DNA from: Bryobacteraceae bacterium
Lineage (GTDB): Bacteria; Acidobacteriota; Terriglobia; Bryobacterales; Bryobacteraceae
DNA: 12,606 bases
Reading direction: 5' to 3'
Assembly (NCBI GenBank): GCA_025350445.1
Contig: JANXXV010000366.1
Location: 1-12,606, forward strand
The position numbers and the translations under genes were made by a program. Below, in pieces: positions 7,525 to 12,606 of the stretch; the stretch's first letter is position 1; the number at the start of each line of letters is the position of its first letter. The notes below the pieces were generated by a model. It did no database searches. It was not told the DNA's origin and worked only from the letters and a program-made list of their open reading frames with translations.

Positions 7525-7557
7525 CTATAAGAGGAATCGCGCTGCCGATTGTGTCAA
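7525..7557 (-). promoter_or_regulatory. Possible promoter for the AI-2E family gene
   Basis: A perfect TTGACA lies on the minus strand at 7557-7552. The best minus-10 candidates are TCTTAT (7532-7527, 19-nt spacer) or TTATAG (7530-7525, 21-nt spacer). Both spacers are longer than the usual 16-18 nt. The ATG is at 7499, so the leader would be about 20 nt. Confidence 0.35.
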
Positions 7558-7603
7558 GAATTTAGTTTTCGATGTCCGTCGAGCCGTAACTGAAGGGCCT
7601 CCG

Positions 7604-7637
7604 CGCGTGGAGGTTAATCTCGCGTGGAGGTTAATCT
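7604..7637 (+). repeat. Perfect 17-bp tandem duplication containing a GGAGG ribosome-binding motif
   Basis: CGCGTGGAGGTTAATCT occurs twice head to tail (7604-7620 and 7621-7637) just before the peroxiredoxin start. Each copy carries GGAGG (7609-7613 and 7626-7630). The second lies 13 nt before the ATG at 7644, which is longer than usual; GAAGG (7638-7642) ends only 1 nt before it. Just upstream, CCTCC (7598-7602) can pair with GGAGG of copy 1 across a 6-nt loop, or with copy 2. In-frame TAA within copy 2 excludes a longer reading frame upstream. Confidence 0.85.
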
Positions 7638-7643
7638 GAAGGT

Positions 7644-8096
7644 ATGCTTTCTTGGTTGTTTTCCGGCCCGCTTGCCACTGGTTCGACCGCGCCCGATTTT
7701 ACCTTGCCCGATCAGGATGGCGTGCCGGTGACGTTATCCGCGCTCCGTGGCAAGAACGTGGTGCTCGTCTTCTATCCTGCCGACGAAACCCGGGTTTGCC
7801 GCCAACAACTATGCGAATTTCGTGACACGAATCAATTGGCGAACGATCGGGGAGTGCTGGTTTACGGCATAAACCCTGCATCCACGCAAAGTCATTCCAG
7901 CTTCCGGAACAAGCAGCGACTCCCGTTTCCTCTACTGGTGGATGCGGACCGGAGGGTGGCATCGCTTTATCAAGCCAACGGCCTGCTCGTGAAGCGGACC
8001 GTTTATCTGATTGGCAGGGATGGCATTATCCGTTTTGCGAAGCGCGGGAAACCAGTACCGCAAGAGGTGTTTGCAATGGCCGATACCCCGGATTAA
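7644..8096 (+). CDS. PrxQ/BCP-type peroxiredoxin
   Basis: This 150-residue thioredoxin-fold protein would reduce hydrogen peroxide and organic hydroperoxides using thiol electron donors; no signal peptide is evident, so it is probably cytoplasmic. The AhpC/TSA pattern is clear: APDFTLPDQDGVPVTLSALR (16-35), VVLVFYPADETRVC (39-52) and LPFPLLVDADRRVASLY further on. The peroxidatic cysteine is C52 in P-x3-T-x2-C, and C57 follows after four residues. That C-x4-C spacing marks the PrxQ/BCP branch, in which the second cysteine resolves the sulfenic acid within the same subunit. The usual TPGCT is replaced by TRVCR, so the Pro, Thr and Cys key residues are kept but the neighbours differ. The C-terminal part is short but includes the KRTVYLIGRDGIIRF strand. 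The gene stands alone, divergent from the AI-2E gene; 192 bp of unassigned sequence without clear signals separates it from the kinase. Confidence 0.9.
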   Translation: MLSWLFSGPLATGSTAPDFTLPDQDGVPVTLSALRGKNVVLVFYPADETRVCRQQLCEFRDTNQLANDRGVLVYGINPASTQSHSSFRNKQRLPFPLLVDADRRVASLYQANGLLVKRTVYLIGRDGIIRFAKRGKPVPQEVFAMADTPD

Positions 8097-8288
8097 CGTC
8101 TGTAACGGAATGACCTATCCAATCAACAACCTCTTCCTGACGGTCAAGGCTCGCTACCGGGCCGCGCGCGTGGGCAATTGGTCCCGCATCGGTGGCGACG
8201 TCATTTCTGCACAACGTCTTAGATCACACTCGGATAAATCCTAAGTCATGTTCGACACGATCGCGCCGATAACCTTAATTGGGGCAAG

Positions 8289-10364
8289 GTGCGAAAGTCT
8301 TTTAAAGCGTTACGGCTAGATATCCGATTGTGGGCAGTCGCAGCGGCACTGGGGTTCGGTGTACTGTGGTGTGTCGGTCAGGTAATGCCAAGCTCCGGCA
8401 AGGTACTTCGTATCGGCATCCAGCAATTTCCTCCTTACATGTTGGAGTGTGGGGACGGGTCGGCCGATGGTGCGGCTGTAGCCATTTTGAACGAAGCCGC
8501 CAGGCGGCGTGGCATCCGGTTGCGGTGGTCCATCGAGAACGAAGGCCCCGACGTGGCGATCGCGTCGGGTAAGGTGGATCTGTGGCCCATGCTCAACAGC
8601 ATGACGCCCCAAAATCGGACGATACACGTCTCGCCGCCGTGGATGGTGAGTGAATTCGTGCTGCTGACGCTGAAAAGTTCAGGAGCGATGACGTTAGAAC
8701 AAGCCGCGGGGAAGCGCGTCGCCTACCCTGGCCCTCCGGTAATTGAGTCGATGGCCGCCAAGTACCTGAAGGGAATTCAGCCTCAGCGGCGGACTACATA
8801 CGAAGCGGCGACCCGCGCCGTCTGTACGGGTGAAGCCGATGCGGCCTTTATCGATTCCCGATTTGCGCAATCGATCCTGATGGATCGGCCCGCCGAGTGC
8901 GGGAATCGCGGACTCCAATACACGCTAGTCCGCCCGGCGTTGCTGCCCTTGGGCGTCGCTTCCACCCACAAGCAGGCACGGACGGCCGATCTTCTGGCCG
9001 AGGAGATTCTCCAGATGGGCGCCGACGGGGCGCTCGCCAAAATTCTGGCCCAATGGTCGGTGATCGATACGCACGACACCGAAGCGCTTATCGCACTGGC
9101 AAGGCTAAAGAATTATAGCCAGCTGCTTATCTGCGTGATTGCCGCGATGGTGTTGTCATTGTCGCTGCTGGGGATCGTCGCGCACAGGCTGCACGGCGCC
9201 AGGGAGATCGCAAGCCGCGCCGTACAGGTTAAGGCTACGTTGCTTACCAATGTCAGTCACGAAATCCGCACCCCGATGAATGGCGTGATGGGTATGACGA
9301 ATCTGCTCTTCACCACAAATCTGACCACCGAGCAACGCGAATATGCCGAAGCTGCGCACAGTTCGGCTGAATCGCTGCTTGGAATGCTGAACAATATGCT
9401 CGACTACGCTCGAATGGATCAAGGGGAGCTGAAATTTGACAGCGTGGACTTTGATTTGCACGGGCTGCTGGAAGATGTCACCGAACATTTCGCCCCCTAT
9501 GCGGGGCGCAAGCGGCTGGAAGTGGCGTGTTTGATCGCTCCAGATACTCCCCAGATTGTTACCGGCGATCCCGTAAAACTGCGGCAGGTTCTAAGCAACC
9601 TGATGAGCAATGCCGTGAAATTCACAGATCGTGGAGAAATCGTCCTGTCCTCCAAAGTTGTATCGGCGGAAGCGGGCGAAGTCGTCTTACATATTGAAGT
9701 AGCCGACTCCGGCATTGGAATCACCGAGGAAGACCGCCCCAAACTGTTCCGTTCGTTCGGACAGTTGGACGCCCCCGCCAGCAGGTCCCATTCCGGCGCT
9801 GGATTGGGATTAGCCATCTGCAAGCAGATCGTTGCCGGTGGCGGCGGCTACGTGGATTACCACAGCAAGCCCGGCGTTGGATCGTCATTCTGGGTGGTAA
9901 TGCGATTCGGACTGCCTCAGTACAACTTACCGCCGCTGCCAGCCGACCTGGAACTTGTTGGACGCTCCGTTCTTATCGTCTCCGGCTCGGAATCTATTCG
10001 GCGGACCATCCTCCTGCATTGCCGCGCACTTGAAATGAAGTCGCGAGAGGCTGCAACCATCAGCCAAGCTCTGGAATTGCTTCACAGAATGCCGTTCGAT
10101 CTGATCGTCGGAGACAGCCGCGCACCGGACACCGCCAAGCTGGCCGAAGTGAAACTGCTCTCCACGAAGTTGATTCTCATGTCGTCATCGCTGGACGAAG
10201 CCGCCGAAACCCAAGCGGATGCGATCCTTCCGAAACCGGTGAGGCAATCCGGCTTTTCTCACGCCGTCCGCAAAGTATTGACTCGCGATCCTGCTGAAAC
10301 CCGTTCCGCCGGCGACACCCAAAGTCACCCTTCTGATTCGCCCCCAATTCCCACGCTCTCGTAG
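8289..10364 (+). CDS. Hybrid sensor histidine kinase with periplasmic SBP_bac_3 sensor and degenerate receiver
   Basis: This 691-residue membrane kinase resembles a simplified BvgS/EvgS. Residues 14-33 form an N-terminal membrane anchor. Residues 38-257 are a periplasmic binding domain of the SBP_bac_3 type (VLRIGIQQFPPYMLE at 39-53, SGKVDLWPMLNSMTPQNRTI at 93-112, GEADAAFID at 181-189, ADGALAKILAQW at 245-256), likely for a small polar ligand. Residues 277-298 are the second membrane helix, with no PAS or HAMP after it. HisKA follows with LLTNVSHEIRTPMNGVMGM; the phosphorylated residue is H324. The ATPase domain has LSNLMSNAVKFT (N-box, 435-446), DSGIGI (473-478) and SGAGLGLAI (502-510). The receiver-like domain (559-664) keeps D609 and K649 in LPKP but has SGSES where the acidic pair is expected. 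A Pro/Ser-rich tail ends the protein. The start is GTG, with a weak GGGG 4 nt upstream. No response-regulator gene is in the window. Confidence 0.94.
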   Translation: MRKSFKALRLDIRLWAVAAALGFGVLWCVGQVMPSSGKVLRIGIQQFPPYMLECGDGSADGAAVAILNEAARRRGIRLRWSIENEGPDVAIASGKVDLWPMLNSMTPQNRTIHVSPPWMVSEFVLLTLKSSGAMTLEQAAGKRVAYPGPPVIESMAAKYLKGIQPQRRTTYEAATRAVCTGEADAAFIDSRFAQSILMDRPAECGNRGLQYTLVRPALLPLGVASTHKQARTADLLAEEILQMGADGALAKILAQWSVIDTHDTEALIALARLKNYSQLLICVIAAMVLSLSLLGIVAHRLHGAREIASRAVQVKATLLTNVSHEIRTPMNGVMGMTNLLFTTNLTTEQREYAEAAHSSAESLLGMLNNMLDYARMDQGELKFDSVDFDLHGLLEDVTEHFAPYAGRKRLEVACLIAPDTPQIVTGDPVKLRQVLSNLMSNAVKFTDRGEIVLSSKVVSAEAGEVVLHIEVADSGIGITEEDRPKLFRSFGQLDAPASRSHSGAGLGLAICKQIVAGGGGYVDYHSKPGVGSSFWVVMRFGLPQYNLPPLPADLELVGRSVLIVSGSESIRRTILLHCRALEMKSREAATISQALELLHRMPFDLIVGDSRAPDTAKLAEVKLLSTKLILMSSSLDEAAETQADAILPKPVRQSGFSHAVRKVLTRDPAETRSAGDTQSHPSDSPPIPTLS

Positions 10365-10401
10365 TGGCCGTCATGAATCAACGTTTCCTGCCGGACCCTC
10401 C

Positions 10402-10440
10402 CGGTGAGTGGATCGGAATGCGTATCTGAGCCACTCACCG
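10402..10440. terminator. 10-bp perfect inverted repeat between convergent genes; possible bidirectional terminator
   Basis: CGGTGAGTGG (10402-10411) and CCACTCACCG (10431-10440) are perfectly complementary around a 19-nt loop. The repeat lies 38 bp past the kinase stop and 49 bp past the end of the iolB relic, which faces it. Position favours a shared terminator, but neither strand has a T tract, so a Rho-independent mechanism is not supported. Confidence 0.4.
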
Positions 10441-10488
10441 TCAGAGAGTGGGCCCGAACCGGTCGCAAGGCTATTTCACAACATGCTC

Positions 10489-11265
10489 TTAGTCCACATT
10501 TTTGATCCTCGTGTGTTTCGGGTCGTCGCTCCAAGCCAAGTACGTGCGTCCTTCGCCGGCTAGAATCCAGGTGTCATCCAAGTTGTGTAACTCAAGTTAT
10601 AGCCAGCGCACGCTACCACCGGGTGATAGCCGTGTAGAATCAAGACAGTATCTCCGTGCTCCGCGGCATAGAAGACGTCAAACGGATCCGCATCGGCCGC
10701 ATCGGTATAAACCCGCATGAATCACCTCTGCCGGTTCCACCGGAAGTAGTAAACTTCCTCCATCGGTACGTCTGAAGGCGTCACCTCGGAAGCCGCCGTG
10801 AACCGGCCGTGGTTGTGCGGCGGACGGCTTGACCACCCGCCGGGCTGGTTCAGCGTCGCTCCGCAAATCAAATGGGCGGCATTCACGTTGGCGGTAAAAT
10901 TTGTAAACACTGTACGCGCCCAATTATCCTTGCCTACACTCTTCCCTATGTTCTCCGGGCCGCCGATCTCCACTGGCCTTGCGCCCGGTTTTCCCTGTGC
11001 CCCGGCGATAATCACCCTTGCGGGGCCACTCGTGCTCTTCACGTGCACCTTCGAAGCCACCGGCCCACCTCTCCCTGCACCTAAACTACGGCAGGCCCGG
11101 AATAGAAATCGAGCGAAAATTCCTCTTCGCCGCTCTCAAATGAATACTCTTCCGGGCCATCTCCCAATTCCAAAATAGAGAGGGACAGAGACTTCAGTTG
11201 CTTTCCGCGCGTCACCAGCGGATAGAATCCCCCGCTTCTCCTGGTGATTTCAGGTGCAAGTTCAT
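10489..11265 (-). pseudogene. iolB: Broken iolB (5-deoxy-glucuronate isomerase), nearly full length
   Basis: IolB is a cupin-fold enzyme that isomerises 5-deoxy-glucuronate in inositol breakdown. Pieced across frames, this stretch gives an IolB-like protein of about 259 codons, close to the family length. ATG at 11265 opens MNLHLKSPGEAGDSI. The frame then changes near 11220 to LVTRGKQLKSLSLSILELG and YSFESGEEEFSLDFYSG, ending at TAG (11083-11081). The frame changes again near 11060 to KVHVKSTSG, HLICGATLNQPGGWSSRPPH and NHGRF, then MEEVYYFRWNRQR and TGA (10724-10722). After it, in the same frame, come MRVYTDAADADPFDV and HGDTVLILHGYHPVVA. A third change near 10570 gives LAGEGRTYLAWSDDPKHTR and TAA at 10491-10489. 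The cupin metal ligands (HxH, the Glu of MEEVYY, the His of GYHPV) survive. Two stops and about three shifts exclude a working enzyme. The open piece 10722-11060 should not be called a gene. The relic faces the kinase and diverges from the S9 peptidase. Confidence 0.85.
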
Positions 11266-11296
11266 CAAATCAAGCTATCATAATCGAATCGTATCC

Positions 11297-12606
11297 ATGA
11301 GAGTTCTTATTGCGGTTTTCCTTGGCGCCACCGCGGCCATGGCGCAGGGCCCCACAATCGAACAACTGTTCCGGCGGCCGTTGATCTGGGGAACCTCCCC
11401 GGATCAAATCACCTGGTCGAAGAAGGGGCACACTCTGGTTTTCCTATGGAATGCGGAAGGCCATCGGTTTCGCGATCTCTATTCCTACACCCCTGAAAAT
11501 CAAAAGCTCAGCCGCCTGACGGACCTCGAATCACAGGAAGATGAAATCAACATCACCGACGACGAGAAAGACGAACGGCTCAAACCGTACCAGTTGCCGC
11601 AAGCGGGTCTAGCGGATTTTGACGTTTCTCCCGACGGCCGCAAGGTCGCCTTTTCCCACAAAGGCGATCTGTACGTAGCGGATACGGATGGCAAGCCCGG
11701 GTTGCTTCGTCTAACCAAGACCAAGGCTCTGGAACTCTCGCCGCAATTCTCTCCCGACAGCAAAAAGCTTGCCTCCCTCCGCGCCGGCCAAATCATCGTG
11801 CAGGATCTATCCAGCGGACAGATCTGGCAGGCGACCAACGTGGAAGGTTCGGTCATCGATTCCTATCACTGGTCCCCGGATGGAAGATCGTTCGCATATC
11901 TGACAAAGAGAACTTCCAGACAATTACCGCTCGCCAGTTTTTCGGGACGATTCGTGGCCACAAGAAACATTTCCAGGACCGTGGCCGGCGACGATCCAGC
12001 CGAATTTGGAATCTTCCTGGTCCCCTCCGAAGGCGGCAGCCAGCAGCCCATTGAGATTGGCAAGCCGGCCGGCAGGGGCTCGGTACGGATGCCCAAGTGG
12101 GCGCCGGATTCGAAGAAACTAGTGACCTTTTTCAACTCGCCCAACTGGAAAACGAAACAAATAATGGTTCTGGACGCGCACACGCTGAAAGCCGCCGTGA
12201 TTGCCGAAGAGACCGATGACCGCTGGGTGGATTACGGATTCGCGGGATGGTCGCCGGATTCCAGGACAGTCCTGTTCACCAGTGAGAAAGACGGCTGGGC
12301 GCATCTTTACACAGTGCCCGCCGCCGGAGGCGAAACGAAACAGTTAACCAGCGGCGCCTGGGAGATCCATCGCGAACAGTTCTCCGAAGATCCGCAATGG
12401 ATCGGCGGCTCTATCTACTTCGCATCCACCGAGGGCGATACTGCACAGCGGCATACCTACAAAATCCGGCCGGACGGATCGGGAAAGGAAAAGCTCTCCC
12501 GCAAAGAAGGCCTCAATATCGGGCAGATTTCCGAAGACGGACAATACATGGCCTGGCGCCTGGCCGACGCCGGGAACCCGCTCGATCTCTGGGTGAACGA
12601 CAAGAT
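11297..12606 (+). CDS. Secreted S9-family (DPP IV-like) peptidase, beta-propeller part, runs off right edge
   Basis: 436 codons are present and the frame is open at the edge. Residues 1-16 (MRVLIAVFLGATAAMA) form a signal peptide with an AxA cleavage site before QG, so the protein is exported. The rest is a beta-propeller of the dipeptidyl-peptidase IV N-terminal type (PF00930). Blade motifs recur: VSPDGRKVAFS (110-120), FSPDSKKLASL (151-161), WSPDGRSFAYL (192-202), WAPDSKKLVTF (268-278) and WSPDSRTVLFTSEKDGWAHL (318-337). The last, with DGWAHLY, is typical of the DPP IV/S9 group. A TolB-like protein shares such repeats, but the N-terminal layout and the DGWxHLY motif favour an S9 peptidase. 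The catalytic alpha/beta-hydrolase domain with its Ser-Asp-His triad would lie beyond the edge and is not seen. I see no clear paired Glu of true DPP IV, so the exact specificity is open. There is no obvious ribosome-binding site before the ATG. Only 31 bp separate it from the iolB relic, so its promoter may lie inside the relic. Confidence 0.88.
   Translation, partial: MRVLIAVFLGATAAMAQGPTIEQLFRRPLIWGTSPDQITWSKKGHTLVFLWNAEGHRFRDLYSYTPENQKLSRLTDLESQEDEINITDDEKDERLKPYQLPQAGLADFDVSPDGRKVAFSHKGDLYVADTDGKPGLLRLTKTKALELSPQFSPDSKKLASLRAGQIIVQDLSSGQIWQATNVEGSVIDSYHWSPDGRSFAYLTKRTSRQLPLASFSGRFVATRNISRTVAGDDPAEFGIFLVPSEGGSQQPIEIGKPAGRGSVRMPKWAPDSKKLVTFFNSPNWKTKQIMVLDAHTLKAAVIAEETDDRWVDYGFAGWSPDSRTVLFTSEKDGWAHLYTVPAAGGETKQLTSGAWEIHREQFSEDPQWIGGSIYFASTEGDTAQRHTYKIRPDGSGKEKLSRKEGLNIGQISEDGQYMAWRLADAGNPLDLWVNDK

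Noticed and set aside
8097..8288. Possible extra gene or gene remnant between the peroxiredoxin and the kinase
   Set aside because: The only frames crossing it are continuations of shadow frames; no ribosome-binding site, family resemblance or clear promoter was found.
10722..10724. TGA in the iolB relic as a recoded selenocysteine codon
   Set aside because: Other stops and frame changes break the same gene, and the aligned IolB position is not a cysteine or a catalytic residue.
10722..11060. 112-codon minus-strand frame as an intact small cupin gene
   Set aside because: IolB-like sequence continues on both sides in the same or other frames past the stops, so this is a fragment of a longer broken gene.
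1..12606. tRNA, rRNA, CRISPR array, defence island, prophage or transposase
   Set aside because: No cloverleaf, ribosomal sequence, regularly spaced repeat, or integrase/transposase-like product was seen on either strand.

Overview
The window reads as chromosomal DNA of a GC-rich, free-living Gram-negative bacterium. The gene mix is a giant cyclic beta-glucan synthase, a SYLF/YSC84 protein, an AI-2E permease with a long cytoplasmic tail, a PrxQ peroxiredoxin, a periplasmic-binding-protein hybrid kinase and a secreted S9 peptidase. It would fit a soil Acidobacteriota (Solibacter/Bryobacter-like) genome. That placement is an inference from gene content and general sequence style, not from a marker gene.

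Layout. From 1 to 4445 the minus strand carries a small unrecognised gene (4137-4445). It overlaps by 4 bp the start of a very large NdvB/ChvB-type cyclic beta-1,2-glucan synthase, which runs off the left edge; about 1380 codons are present and uninterrupted. From 4446 to 4916 there is a gene-free stretch. It holds a probable promoter for that pair and a fold-back repeat of about 195 bp with nested inverted repeats, bracketed by related 21-nt direct repeats. From 4917 to 7499 the minus strand carries a secreted SYLF/YSC84 lipid-binding-type protein, preceded by an AI-2E-family membrane protein with a C-terminal domain that resembles a cobalamin-binding fold without its histidine. A divergent intergenic region (7500-7643) follows. 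It contains a perfect 17-bp tandem duplication that copies a GGAGG ribosome-binding motif. From 7644 to 10364 the plus strand carries a PrxQ/BCP-type peroxiredoxin and a hybrid sensor kinase with a periplasmic SBP_bac_3 domain and a degenerate receiver.

From 10489 to 11265 the minus strand holds a nearly full-length but broken iolB (5-deoxy-glucuronate isomerase). It has two internal stops and about three frame changes, and only a fragment of it shows as an open frame. From 11297 to the right edge the plus strand encodes a signal peptide and the beta-propeller of an S9 (dipeptidyl-peptidase-IV-like) peptidase; its catalytic domain lies outside the window.

The genes are not one pathway. Most are envelope or stress functions (periplasmic glucan, SYLF protein, permease, peroxiredoxin, sensor kinase, secreted peptidase). 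No complete unknown system is visible. The parts most worth a second look are the fold-back repeat at 4569-4919, the iolB relic, the tail domain of the AI-2E protein and the duplicated ribosome-binding site. No rRNA, tRNA, CRISPR array, transposase gene or phage gene was found.
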